Assembly (NCBI RefSeq): GCF_003318235.1 | Contig: NZ_QOCG01000019.1 | Coordinates: forward strand, 108,668-172,667 | Source: Loktanella sp. D2R18 | GTDB lineage: Bacteria > Pseudomonadota > Alphaproteobacteria > Rhodobacterales > Rhodobacteraceae | Direction of reading: 5' to 3' | Length of the DNA: 64,000 nucleotides | Shown: positions 39,293 to 48,333 of the stretch, in pieces | Position numbering within the stretch: position 1 is the first letter of the stretch | Layout of the letters: every line of letters begins with the position of its first letter | Notes under the pieces: model-generated | The model's input: the letters and a program-made list of their open reading frames with translations, nothing else | Databases searched by the model: none | What the model was told of the DNA's origin: nothing | Translations under genes and position numbers: made by a program

Positions 39293-40069
39293 CTACTCAA
39301 CCCCAAGCACATCTGGTGTCTGCCAGCCAAGGTGTTGGCCACCATCAACAGCGATCATTTGCCCCGTCACAGCAGGTGCATCCAAGAAATATCCAAGCGC
39401 CGCCGTGATGTCGGCAGGATGCGCCCCACGGCCCAATATTGTGGCCGCACGTTGCGCGCTAAAGTGATCTTCGCTCTGGCGGTGTCCACGCAGCGTGGGG
39501 CCCGGACCAATCCCGTTCACCCGGATATCAGGTGCAAGCGCCTGTGCCGTGGTTTGGGTCATCGCCCAAAGACCCATTTTGGCAATTGTATAAGTCATGA
39601 ATTCCGGCGTCAGCTTGTGCACCCGCTGATCAAGCATATTCACGACCAAGGCTTGTGCAATCGGTTCGCCATTTTCATCAGGTATCGCTTGCGGCGCTTG
39701 CGCCGCAAAACACTGTGTCAAAACAAATGGTGCGCGCAGGTTTGATCCCAAATGTCGATCCCAGCTTTCACGGGTGGCAGAGACCACATTATCATATTCG
39801 AATACCGACGCATTGTTGACCAAACAGGTCAACGTCCCGCCCAGCGCATCCACTGCACGCCCGACCAAGGCTTGGGCCGCATCCTCATCCAGCAAATCCG
39901 CCTGCAAGGCGACAGCGTTGCGCCCCATTGCCTGCAACTGGGCCACGGTATCCGCAGCCCCAGTTTCTGACCCTGCATAATGCACCGCAACGTCATAACC
40001 GCGCTTCCCCAAGTAAAGCGCCATCGCCTGACCGAGCCGCGCACCCGCGCCTGTTACTAACGCCTTCAT
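39293..40069 (-). CDS. SDR-family oxidoreductase, possible pteridine reductase
   Basis: A 258-residue short-chain dehydrogenase. ALVTGAGARLGQAMALYLGKRGYDVAVHY resembles the PTR1/FolM group, where the loop Arg selects NADPH (quoted in outline). NNASVFEYDNV, NMLDQRVHKLTPEFMTYTIAKMGLWAMT and VNGIGPGPTL follow; the usual Ser is replaced by an Asp-Gln segment as in FolM-like enzymes, with Tyr and Lys present. It may reduce dihydromonapterin or dihydrofolate. ATG 40069 overlaps the stop of the small gene upstream (ATGA), which decides the start. Confidence 0.85.
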   Translation of the reverse strand: MKALVTGAGARLGQAMALYLGKRGYDVAVHYAGSETGAADTVAQLQAMGRNAVALQADLLDEDAAQALVGRAVDALGGTLTCLVNNASVFEYDNVVSATRESWDRHLGSNLRAPFVLTQCFAAQAPQAIPDENGEPIAQALVVNMLDQRVHKLTPEFMTYTIAKMGLWAMTQTTAQALAPDIRVNGIGPGPTLRGHRQSEDHFSAQRAATILGRGAHPADITAALGYFLDAPAVTGQMIAVDGGQHLGWQTPDVLGVE

Positions 40070-40233
40070 GGGTGGCCTTTTTGACATTGGCATGGGCCTT
40101 TACCGATCCGATAACGCTGGCAGTTGGGGCATTTGGCGTCAGACAGTTTTTGTTGCCCCGGAAACCGCCATTTCCCAAAGATGCCAAGCACGCCCATAAA
40201 GGCCAGAAATAAGAAGATGCCTTTGATGATCAC
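40066..40233 (-). CDS. Small membrane-anchored cysteine-motif protein
   Basis: A 55-residue protein starting at GTG (overlapping the S49 peptidase stop, GTGA) and ending in an ATGA overlap with the SDR gene. The N-terminal 20 residues form a membrane helix (IIKGIFLFLAFMGVLGIFG), and the C-terminus has CPNCQRYRIGKGPCQC, a C-x2-C-x9-C-x-C pattern suggestive of a tiny zinc ribbon. The precise overlaps with both neighbours support a real gene. Function unknown; it links the peptidase and SDR genes in one unit. Confidence 0.82.
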   Translation of the reverse strand: MIIKGIFLFLAFMGVLGIFGKWRFPGQQKLSDAKCPNCQRYRIGKGPCQCQKGHP

Positions 40234-41024
40234 AGGCCAAACCTCGCGAATGCGGCGCGTTCTTCGATACTGCCAACCGCGTCACCAGCCATTTGCGCAC
40301 CAAAGCGCGACAACATCGATTTGCGTTGACCATAGTGCCGGAACCGCACCTTATCGCCAAACCGCTGCTTCATCACTGGCGCAAGATGCCCGATCCCATC
40401 GACAAGGCCTTCATCAACCCCCCTTTGGCCGATATAGACCTCGCCCGTGAACAAATCGGGGTTGTCCGACAGTTTCGACCCTCGACGCGCCTTTACATAG
40501 GCGATGAATGTCGCGTGCAGATCATCCAGCCAACTTTTTAGTTTCTTCACGTCAGCGGGTTTTTCAGGCTTAAACGGGTCCATCATTGACTTGGATTTCC
40601 CGGCCGTGTGCACCCGGCGTTCCACCCCGTAATTCGCAATCGCCTCATGCGCGCCAAAACCTGCGCTGATCACCCCGATTGAGCCTGTCATCGAACATGT
40701 ATCAACGAAAACCTCATCCGCCGCACAAGCCAGCCAATAGCCACCGGATGCCGCGACGTCTTCGACAAATGCGAATACCGGGGTTTTCTTTTCATCCGCC
40801 AGCCGCCTGATACGCGCTGCGATCAGCGACGATTGCACTGGCGACCCACCGGGGCAGTTAATCTCAAGCGCGACGGCAGCAGGTTTGCCTTTGCGAAAGG
40901 CTTTTTCGATCACCGGGGCCAAGCTTGGGTTATCCAGCCCGCGACCACTATTACTGATGGCGCCTTGTAGCCGGACCACGGCAACAAAGGGCGGGGATTT
41001 TATAAAAGGGATATAGCGTTTCAT
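40230..41024 (-). CDS. S49-family signal-peptide peptidase-like protease
   Basis: A 264-residue SppA/SohB-like serine protease. VASGGYWLACAADEVF contains the catalytic Ser, TGSIGVI follows, and VHTAGKSKSMMDPFKPE the catalytic Lys of the Ser-Lys dyad. ALEINCPGGSPVQSS is the oxyanion region. There is only a weak N-terminal hydrophobic stretch, so the membrane association is uncertain. Family members degrade cleaved signal peptides or membrane fragments. It overlaps the small cysteine-motif gene downstream. Confidence 0.88.
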   Translation of the reverse strand: MKRYIPFIKSPPFVAVVRLQGAISNSGRGLDNPSLAPVIEKAFRKGKPAAVALEINCPGGSPVQSSLIAARIRRLADEKKTPVFAFVEDVAASGGYWLACAADEVFVDTCSMTGSIGVISAGFGAHEAIANYGVERRVHTAGKSKSMMDPFKPEKPADVKKLKSWLDDLHATFIAYVKARRGSKLSDNPDLFTGEVYIGQRGVDEGLVDGIGHLAPVMKQRFGDKVRFRHYGQRKSMLSRFGAQMAGDAVGSIEERAAFARFGL

Positions 41025-41061
41025 TGTATGACCTTAGGCTGATTGGGGATTTTCACAAAGC

Positions 41062-41823
41062 TTATTGACGAATGCGCCAACCCGTGCGGAAAATCCAACC
41101 AATCACGGCAAGACACCCACTGGTGAACAAAGCAATCGCTGCGAGCGAAATACCGATACTGACATCGGCTGTGCCAAAGAACGCCCAGCGGAAACCAGAG
41201 ATCAGATAGACAACCGGATTGAACATCGCGATAGTCTGCCAAATACCCGGCAACATCGAGATCGAATAGAACGATCCCCCCAGAAACACGAGCGGCGTGA
41301 TGACCAGCAGCGGGATCAATTGCAGCTGTTCAAAGTTTCCAGCCCAAATTCCGATGATAAACCCCAACAGTGCAAAGCTTAGACAGGTCATGACCAGAAA
41401 TGCGATCATCGCCATAGGATGGGCGATGTGTAGGTCAACAAAGAAAAACGCCGTGATCAAGATGATCACCCCGATGAACATCGCCTTGGTTGCAGCGGCC
41501 CCAACGTAGCCCAGCACAATTTCAAAGAAATTCACCGGTGCTGATAAAAGTTCATAAATCGTGCCTGTGAATTTGGGGAAATATATCCCAAAGCTCGCGT
41601 TCGCGGTGGCCTGTGTCATCACTGACAACATGATCAACCCCGGCACGATGAACGCGCCATAACTAATCCCTTCGACCTGGTCGATCCGGCTACCAATGGC
41701 GGCGCCGAATACGATGAAATATAATGAAGTCGAAATGACAGGCGAAATCAAACTTTGCATGATCGTGCGAAAGAATCGCTTCATCTCTGCGCGGTAAATC
41801 GTCTGGACTGCGTAAATGTTCAT
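41062..41823 (-). CDS. ABC-2 type transporter permease
   Basis: A 253-residue membrane protein with six hydrophobic segments (e.g. [45 protein letters not shown]). [37 protein letters not shown] is the ABC-2 signature near the C-terminus. It pairs with the ATPase gene, whose stop overlaps its ATG by 4 bp. Exporters of this YadH/YadG or NodJ-like type move lipids, polysaccharides or drugs; the substrate is unknown. Confidence 0.9.
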   Translation of the reverse strand: MNIYAVQTIYRAEMKRFFRTIMQSLISPVISTSLYFIVFGAAIGSRIDQVEGISYGAFIVPGLIMLSVMTQATANASFGIYFPKFTGTIYELLSAPVNFFEIVLGYVGAAATKAMFIGVIILITAFFFVDLHIAHPMAMIAFLVMTCLSFALLGFIIGIWAGNFEQLQLIPLLVITPLVFLGGSFYSISMLPGIWQTIAMFNPVVYLISGFRWAFFGTADVSIGISLAAIALFTSGCLAVIGWIFRTGWRIRQ

Positions 41824-42746
41824 GTCGTTTCCTTTACGAGCCCGACAAAGATATCTTCGAGACTGCTTTGCTTGGTTTGAAGGTCGGTCATAACCAGCCC
41901 AGCGGCGGCCAGATCATTGAGCAACGTGGTGATCCCGGTGCGTTCGCCTGTGGTGTCATAAGTATATGTCAGGCTGATCCCATCTTCGGATCGTTCCAGC
42001 GCATAGGCTGACAGTGCGTCAGGGATTTCAGCCACCGGGTCCTTGATCGCGATTTGCAGCTGCTTTTGTCCCATCTGGGCCATGAGATCAGACTTATCTT
42101 GCACCAATAGAATTTCACCGCCATTGATAACACCGACACGGTCGGCGATGGCTTCGGCCTCTTCTATATAATGTGTGGTCAGAATGATCGTGACGCCGTC
42201 AGCCTTTAGGCCTGCTACGATATCCCACATATCTTTGCGCAGTTCGACATCAACACCAGCGGTGGGTTCATCCAAAAATAGCACACGTGGTTCATGGGAC
42301 AGCGCCTTGGCGATCAGAACCCGGCGTTTCATGCCACCCGAAAGCGCCATAATCTTGCTGTCCTTTTTGTCGCCAAGTGACAGCTGTTCCAGAATGCGGT
42401 TGATATAGGCGTCATTGCGCGGCTTCCCAAAAAGCCCACGCGAAAAGCTGACCGAATTGAAAACTGTTTCAAAGGGTTCTAGGTTGATCTCTTGTGGGAC
42501 AAGTCCGATCAAATCGCGGGTCGCACGGTAATCGGTCATCGTATCGAACCCACCGACGGTGACCGTACCCGCCGTCGGGACAGTAATACCACATACTGTC
42601 GAGATCAGCGTGGTTTTGCCCGCCCCATTCGGGCCAAGAAGTGCAAGGATTTCACCCTGTTCAATTTCAAGGTTCACGCCTTTTAGCGCCGTGAACCCGC
42701 CCGGATAGGCTTTGCGCAAATTTTGGATGGAAATGATGGAAGACAT
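41820..42746 (-). CDS. ABC transporter ATP-binding protein
   Basis: A 308-residue ATPase. Walker A is [12 protein letters not shown], the signature is [16 protein letters not shown], and Walker B is [12 protein letters not shown], followed by the H-loop [10 protein letters not shown]. The C-terminal about 70 residues are typical of the YadG/DrrA group. ATG 42746 is chosen because an upstream in-frame extension lacks support. Works with the permease just downstream. Confidence 0.93.
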   Translation of the reverse strand: MSSIISIQNLRKAYPGGFTALKGVNLEIEQGEILALLGPNGAGKTTLISTVCGITVPTAGTVTVGGFDTMTDYRATRDLIGLVPQEINLEPFETVFNSVSFSRGLFGKPRNDAYINRILEQLSLGDKKDSKIMALSGGMKRRVLIAKALSHEPRVLFLDEPTAGVDVELRKDMWDIVAGLKADGVTIILTTHYIEEAEAIADRVGVINGGEILLVQDKSDLMAQMGQKQLQIAIKDPVAEIPDALSAYALERSEDGISLTYTYDTTGERTGITTLLNDLAAAGLVMTDLQTKQSSLEDIFVGLVKETT

Positions 42747-42837
42747 GAAGCGCCCTTTATTGGATTCATGGAACTTAACGTGAACGCGTGCAAAGAGAAA
42801 GGCCGAGCAGGGTTTGGCGCTCAGCAAGGTGTTGTCG

Positions 42838-43812
42838 CTAGGTAGTCATGATCTTCGCGACATCAAGCATCCGACATGAAAAACCCCATTCATTGTCATA
42901 CCAGCCAAATACGCGGACCAACCCACCTGCTGTCACGCGGGTTTCGGGCAGTGACACGATCAGACTTTCAGGGCGCGCGCGTAAATCAGATGACACCAGC
43001 GGTTTGTCGGTGTGCCCAATTACCCCCGTCTGGGACCGCAGGCGATCATGCACATCTTCAAGCGACACTTGTTTATCCAGCGTCACGGTCAAATCCACCG
43101 CGGACACCGATGCCACAGGCACGCGGACGGCAGCCGCCTCAATCCGGCCAGCAATGTCAGGCAGCACTTCGTTCAGCAATCGCTGCGCCGACGTCGTTGT
43201 GGGCACCATCGATAACCCGGCCGCCCGGCTGCGCAACATGTCTCCGCGTGGGGCATCAATGGTTGGCTGGCTGCCAGTGTAGCAATGGATCGTCGTCATC
43301 CAACCCGTTTGCAGGCCCCAAGTATCATCCAATAGCCGCACCAAAGGCGCAAGCGCATTGGTCGTGCAAGATGCGTTTGACACGATTTTCTGATCCGCCA
43401 GCAGATAGTCGTTTGCGCCCAGCACCATGGTCAATTCCGCCGCACCTGACGGCCCTGAGATCAAAACACGGCCCGCGCCCGCTTGCAGACCGCGGTTCGC
43501 ATTCTCTGGACTGTCTGCTTTGCCAGTGCACTCTAGCAGAATATCCACATCAAAAAGATCCAAGTTGCTGACGTCATCCGTGCGATGCAGGGGAATCGAC
43601 CGACCGTCCAGCACCAAGGCGCCACTCACAAATTCGGCTTGACCCGGATAGGGGCCAAAGACACTGTCATACGCAAACAAATGCGCGCAAAGATCTCCCG
43701 CCGCGATATCATTGATGCCAACGATCTCAAGGTCAGACCATTTTTCAGTGGCCCAAGCACGCAACAACGTGCGGCCAATTCGTCCAAATCCATTGATAAA
43801 AATACGTGCCAT
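42838..43812 (-). CDS. gap: Glyceraldehyde-3-phosphate dehydrogenase
   Basis: A 324-residue NAD(P)-dependent dehydrogenase. The Rossmann start is [16 protein letters not shown], the catalytic Cys is in [25 protein letters not shown] follows, and [15 protein letters not shown] closes. It is slightly short and more divergent than the main glycolytic copies, so it could be a paralogue with a specialised role (a gluconeogenic or anabolic copy). It is divergent from the kinase cluster across a 461-bp gap. Confidence 0.9.
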   Translation of the reverse strand: MARIFINGFGRIGRTLLRAWATEKWSDLEIVGINDIAAGDLCAHLFAYDSVFGPYPGQAEFVSGALVLDGRSIPLHRTDDVSNLDLFDVDILLECTGKADSPENANRGLQAGAGRVLISGPSGAAELTMVLGANDYLLADQKIVSNASCTTNALAPLVRLLDDTWGLQTGWMTTIHCYTGSQPTIDAPRGDMLRSRAAGLSMVPTTTSAQRLLNEVLPDIAGRIEAAAVRVPVASVSAVDLTVTLDKQVSLEDVHDRLRSQTGVIGHTDKPLVSSDLRARPESLIVSLPETRVTAGGLVRVFGWYDNEWGFSCRMLDVAKIMTT

Positions 43813-44273
43813 CTAACTGCCCCCGGAATGGTGGTGTGATCGTGCACCGTCGCGAATTTGGCGGCAAGAGAGATTCTTAATTGAAGTCGCTTGGCACCCA
43901 AGTCCTTGTTAACCAAGATTCAGTGGGTGATTCTCGTAAATACAGCAAAGACATGCGGCAAAGTGACGTTTCGCGGCATCACATTGATAGAAATTCATCA
44001 CACCTCGAAAGAAATAGATTAATTATTTGGCCACGCCCTAGCGTTCGGCATATTTCTAGACGAAAAGCACTAATCATCAGTGAAAGCAGATAGTATTAGG
44101 CGGAAACCCGCTGAGACTAGAACTGCATTTGGCGACAATCTGAGGAATTTCCGAGGATTAAGAATCGATAAACGACAGGTTAGCGTCACTTTTTGGCCTA
44201 ATTTGAATGAGAAAGACGAGATGAGCCAACGGGATTTCCGTTTGGGCAGTGAAGTTTAAGAGCTGGAAGTAAG
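43813..44273. other. 461-bp divergent intergenic region
   Basis: Lies between gap (minus) and the kinase gene (plus) and must hold both promoters. I see no convincing small gene, tRNA or intrinsic terminator; a 70-codon plus-strand reading frame near 43881-44093 has no ribosome site or recognisable content. It is visibly A/T-richer than the genes around it. Confidence 0.6.
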
Positions 44274-46433
44274 ATGGCGAAGGCGCAAGAGACAGAAACC
44301 ATGGACGAAAAAGACAGCTTTGTGGACGAGCTAAAGCCGGGCACAAAGCTGATGCACGGCCAATACACGATCGAAAGCTTCCTAAACGCTGGTGGCTTTG
44401 GGATCACGTATCTCGCAAAGGATAGTCTTGATCGTAAGATCGTGATTAAAGAATGTTTCCCTGGCGCGTTCTGCCGCCGGAGCCGTTATGTTGTGCAGGC
44501 CCGTTCGCGCGCCCACCAAAACGAATTGAAATCTATCGTTCGCCTTTTCGTCCAAGAGGCCCGTAGCCTAGCAAAGCTGGACCACCCGAATATCGTCGGT
44601 GTGCACCAAGTCTTTGAAGACAACGACACCGCCTATATGGCGCTTGACTTCGTTGAGGGCCGCGACCTGCTGGATACGATTGAGGATTCCAATAGCAATC
44701 TTACACCAGCACAAATCAAGGTGATCTTGAAAGAAGTGCTGAGCGCTGTGGGCTTTATCCACGAGCAAGGCATTTTGCACCGCGATATCTCGCCAGACAA
44801 TATCTTGATCAACCAGACATTCCACCCTGTCTTGATCGACTTTGGTGCGGCGCGCGAAGAAGCCACAAAGCAAAGCCGCGTTTTATCTGCATTGCGCGTG
44901 GTCAAAGACGGCTACTCGCCACAAGAATTCTATATCGCGGGATCCGAGCAGAGCCCAAGCAGTGACCTTTATGCTTTGGCCGCGACTTTCTATCACCTGA
45001 TCAACAACGATGTCCCACCAAATAGCCAAGCGCGGCTTGCCGCAATCGCTTCTGGTGACACCGATCCATATGTGAAGCTGGCCGGTCGGTTCCCCGACTA
45101 CGAAGACAGTTTCCTTGGAGCACTGGACCAAGCGCTGGCCGTTTTGCCGAAAGACCGCATTCAGTCCGCTGAAGACTGGCTGCAGATCATCGACGGCAAA
45201 CAAGGCAATGTGACACCGCTTAACGCAGCCGCAACCGCAGCACCCGTTGCTGAAGCCGCACCTGCAGCAAAATCCAAGCTGCCTATTTTGCTTGGTTCTG
45301 CGGCTGTTGTCGCGATCCTCGCAGGGGTTGGTGTTATGACCATGACAGGTGGCGATGACGCCCCTGTGCCAGAACAAGAAACCGCCGTTGCAACACCAGA
45401 CCCTGTCGTGGAAACCCCCGCCCCCGTGGTCGAAGCAGCGCCTGAAGTCGAAACGCCTGCGCCTGAAGTTGTTGATGCGCCCCCAGAGGTCACACCGCCA
45501 GTTACAGAGACTGTGCCAGAACCGGCACCCGTTGTCGTCGAAGATGAGCCCGCAGTTGTCGCGCCTGTTATCGTCGACGGTCCCGTTATCGTTGATACAC
45601 CTGTTCTGCGCCCGGCAGCACGTCCAGAAAGCGTTGAACTTGCCGCACAACCAGAGCCGCTTCCAGAGCCAGTTGCAACACCGCAACCAACGGCGACAGA
45701 CCCCGAAGCCAGCACCGAATTCGCAGAGCAAACGGGCACACGCCCTGTTGGCGAAAGCGAGATCGCAGATGTCGCGCTTCCAGATACACCCGAAGCAGTC
45801 GACACTATTGGTGCCGGTTTGGATGGTGCAATTGACGCTGTTGTACCTGGCAACGAATTGCAGCCGAGCTATGTGAGTTCCGAATGGACAGTTGGTCTGC
45901 CGTTTGGCGCTACAGACGATACATCAAACGTAATCTCCCAAGTCGGCCTTATTTCTCCTCTCTGGGTCGAACCAGGTTTAGAAATCACCAGCGTCAATGG
46001 CGTTGAAGTAGATGCCATCGCGGGCATTCCAGCTGCGCTGCGCGCCTCGATGGACGGTCAAGAGGTTCCTGGCACGATCAGCGCAACCTTTGGAACCATC
46101 AATGCCGATGGTGTCGCCGCAGAACATGATTGGAACCTTCCCGTATCGCAAGAGTTGGTCTTGTCCAACGGGGTAAGTTTTAAGTCTGTCTTCGCTGATG
46201 ATGCGTGGCGCACTACGGTAGCAGACATGCCAACCGACCTTGCTGGCGGCTTACAAGCTGGCGATGTTGTGGTCTCTTATATCCCAACTGCTGAGACCCT
46301 TACTGAACGTGAAACACTCACAAATATCTTTAACCGAGAGCTAGAAAGCGACGTCGAACAATTCATGTTTGCAGTCCAACGCGATGGCAGCATGTGGGTT
46401 GCCTCGCTTATCTATACTGGCCCTGAAGACTAA
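44274..46433 (+). CDS. Transmembrane serine/threonine protein kinase with PDZ-like C-terminal region
   Basis: A 719-residue protein. The kinase domain spans about 27-300: glycine loop FLNAGGFGITYLAK, Lys59 in IVIKE, catalytic HRD at 169-171 (HRDISPDN), DFG at 189-191, and GYSPQEFY as activation-segment end. A single membrane helix follows at about 336-357, then roughly 170 residues rich in Pro, Glu and Val, then two PDZ-like units (around GLEITSVNGVEVDAI and GLQAGDVVVSYIPTAE). The extracytoplasmic PDZ-like part may sense periplasmic peptides or proteins. First gene of the signalling/GTPase cluster; the FHA gene follows after 18 bp. Confidence 0.92.
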   Translation: MAKAQETETMDEKDSFVDELKPGTKLMHGQYTIESFLNAGGFGITYLAKDSLDRKIVIKECFPGAFCRRSRYVVQARSRAHQNELKSIVRLFVQEARSLAKLDHPNIVGVHQVFEDNDTAYMALDFVEGRDLLDTIEDSNSNLTPAQIKVILKEVLSAVGFIHEQGILHRDISPDNILINQTFHPVLIDFGAAREEATKQSRVLSALRVVKDGYSPQEFYIAGSEQSPSSDLYALAATFYHLINNDVPPNSQARLAAIASGDTDPYVKLAGRFPDYEDSFLGALDQALAVLPKDRIQSAEDWLQIIDGKQGNVTPLNAAATAAPVAEAAPAAKSKLPILLGSAAVVAILAGVGVMTMTGGDDAPVPEQETAVATPDPVVETPAPVVEAAPEVETPAPEVVDAPPEVTPPVTETVPEPAPVVVEDEPAVVAPVIVDGPVIVDTPVLRPAARPESVELAAQPEPLPEPVATPQPTATDPEASTEFAEQTGTRPVGESEIADVALPDTPEAVDTIGAGLDGAIDAVVPGNELQPSYVSSEWTVGLPFGATDDTSNVISQVGLISPLWVEPGLEITSVNGVEVDAIAGIPAALRASMDGQEVPGTISATFGTINADGVAAEHDWNLPVSQELVLSNGVSFKSVFADDAWRTTVADMPTDLAGGLQAGDVVVSYIPTAETLTERETLTNIFNRELESDVEQFMFAVQRDGSMWVASLIYTGPED

Positions 46434-46451
46434 TATTGGAAGGTAGATGAA

Positions 46452-47261
46452 ATGAAATTTCTTCGTAATCTCATTGGCAAAAAGCGGCGCGATGACACCT
46501 CCCGCCGCCCTGCTGGCGTCGATCCGCTTGAGCAATCATACCAAGACACCGTAGGATCCATCGGCGCGGGGGAAGCTGTTGAACCAGCAGTGACAGACAT
46601 CCTGTCTTCGGTAAATACCAAGGTTGCAGCACCTAAGGCCGAAGCAACAAATATTTGGGATGTTGAAGACGACAGCGCGTCAAATGCCCTGCCCGAAACG
46701 GCACCCGATTTGCCTACGCCAGCACCGGTCGAAGCATCCGCAGCCGCATCGCGCTCACCAGCGCGTGCCCGCCGGACCAAAACACGCCTGATTGGCTTTG
46801 AAAAATCAGATGGTGATGTTGTTGGCATTTTTGATGACGCACCAACACCTGAGGCGCCAAAGGCAGTCCCAGCGTTGCGCGCGAAATTTCCAGTGGGTTG
46901 GGTTGTGATCGCTTCCGGTCCTGGTCGCGGCGAGTGTTTTTCGCTATCGCCTGGCATGTCCCAAATTGGGCGTGGCGACGACCAAGCTGTGAAACTTGAT
47001 TTTGGAGATAACTCCATTTCGCGTAGCAACCATGCCGCAATCGTGTTTGATGAAGAAACCAGCGAGTTCATTCTTGGGCATGGCGGAAAATCAAACATTG
47101 TTCGCTTGAACGATAAACCACTTATTAGTAACGAAACGCTTAATTCCGGCGATGTTATTCGCCTGGGTGAAACTGTGCTTCGCTTTGTTAGCCTGTGTGA
47201 CAAGACATTCAACTGGACTGACGGCGCATCTGGGGAGGATGAAGATGTGGCGATCGCCTGA
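46452..47261 (+). CDS. FHA-domain protein
   Basis: A 269-residue protein with a disordered Ala/Pro/Glu-rich N-terminal half and a C-terminal forkhead-associated domain. The phosphothreonine-binding loops read IGRGDD (from residue 172) and SISRSNHAAIVF, with LNDKPLISNETLNSGDVIRLGE completing the fold. It would bind a phosphothreonine written by the adjacent kinase and so relay signals to a partner. It overlaps the PP2C gene by 17 bp. Confidence 0.92.
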   Translation: MKFLRNLIGKKRRDDTSRRPAGVDPLEQSYQDTVGSIGAGEAVEPAVTDILSSVNTKVAAPKAEATNIWDVEDDSASNALPETAPDLPTPAPVEASAAASRSPARARRTKTRLIGFEKSDGDVVGIFDDAPTPEAPKAVPALRAKFPVGWVVIASGPGRGECFSLSPGMSQIGRGDDQAVKLDFGDNSISRSNHAAIVFDEETSEFILGHGGKSNIVRLNDKPLISNETLNSGDVIRLGETVLRFVSLCDKTFNWTDGASGEDEDVAIA

Positions 47262-48333
47262 ACCACGCTTTGACGTCGCATCTGCGATCGTCCAAGGCGG
47301 CCGTGATTACCAAGAGGACGCAATTGTTAGTGATTTCCCATTTGGGGCGGACACTGGCGTTGTCGTTCTGGCTGATGGTATGGGCGGCCATGCTGCTGGC
47401 GACGTCGCCAGTAAAATCGTAGTGACCGAAGTTTTTAGTGAGCTTAAGTTTCAAAGCGCCAATTTCACCGATTTTGAAAGTGAAATCCCGCAGTATTTGA
47501 CATCTGCTGCCGTGAACGCAAACAACGTTGTGCGTAATCACGTAAAAGCGAACCCTGACACACGCGGCATGGGTGCGACGCTCGTCTCTTTGGTTCTGAT
47601 CGAAAACCGGATGTTCTGGATGTCGATCGGGGATTCGCCGCTTTATCACATGCGCGCGGGCAAGATTAAGCAGCTCAACGAAGACCATTCGATGGCACCA
47701 CAGATCGATTTTATGGTGCAATCGGGTCTTTTGGATGCGGAAGCTGGCAAAAACCACCCGGATCGCAATTGCTTGACCTCGGTCATCCTTGGCGACCGTG
47801 TGGCAAAGTCTGATTGCCCCAAGAAGCCGTTCGAACTTCAGGTTGGGGATATTGTTGTCGTCTCAAGCGATGGACTCCAATATCTTGAAGAGGCGCATAT
47901 TCAGAAGATTTTGCACCGCTATCGCCGCCGAAAAAGCGCCGAGATTGCGGGCTACCTTTTGGAAGCCATCGAAACCCTGGCTGACCCAGATCAAGACAAC
48001 GTGTCATTCGCGGTTATCAAGCTGAACCACAACAAGCCGGTCATCCGCGCGATCCGTGCGAAACCGGTTGGTCACATTGAAACCCACGCGTCCTCTATTA
48101 CCCGCGTCGTTACCGAAGCGCCTAAGGCAGATCCGGAAAATGCGGAACCTGAGGTAGAGGATTCAGCGCCAGAGAGCCTCACGGACCCTGCCCCTGTAGA
48201 GGCGGCGAAGGAACCCAAAGACTCAAAACCGGTCATCAAAGAGGTGAAGCCAATCGCGAAACTTGATGATACAAGCACACAGGAGGTTGAAGAGGCTGCG
48301 CCTCAGGCTAAACTAGCCGCCGGAGGCAAATAA
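47245..48333 (+). CDS. PP2C-family protein phosphatase
   Basis: A 362-residue metal-dependent Ser/Thr phosphatase. Metal ligands lie in GGRDYQEDA (Asp21 and Asp25) and ADGMGGHAAGD (Asp44), with MGATLVSLVL, SIGDSPLYHMR and DQDNVSFAVIKL completing the core. About 95 C-terminal residues are acidic and Pro/Ala-rich and unlike the core family. I start at ATG 47245 because GGAGG lies 6 bp before it. It would reverse the kinase's modifications. The stop overlaps the next ATG by 1 bp. Confidence 0.92.
   Translation: MWRSPEPRFDVASAIVQGGRDYQEDAIVSDFPFGADTGVVVLADGMGGHAAGDVASKIVVTEVFSELKFQSANFTDFESEIPQYLTSAAVNANNVVRNHVKANPDTRGMGATLVSLVLIENRMFWMSIGDSPLYHMRAGKIKQLNEDHSMAPQIDFMVQSGLLDAEAGKNHPDRNCLTSVILGDRVAKSDCPKKPFELQVGDIVVVSSDGLQYLEEAHIQKILHRYRRRKSAEIAGYLLEAIETLADPDQDNVSFAVIKLNHNKPVIRAIRAKPVGHIETHASSITRVVTEAPKADPENAEPEVEDSAPESLTDPAPVEAAKEPKDSKPVIKEVKPIAKLDDTSTQEVEEAAPQAKLAAGGK

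Noticed and set aside
43881..44093. 70-codon plus-strand frame in the gap/kinase intergenic region
   Set aside because: No ribosome site, basic low-information composition and no recognisable content.
45161..45853. Long antisense reading frame opposite the kinase linker
   Set aside because: It is a codon-bias shadow of the Pro/Glu/Val-rich linker, low-complexity Ser/Thr/Gly, without ribosome site.
44274..48333. Type VI secretion regulatory locus
   Set aside because: Kinase, FHA and PP2C genes are present, but none of the Tss core genes (sheath, VgrG, TssJLM) lies in the window.
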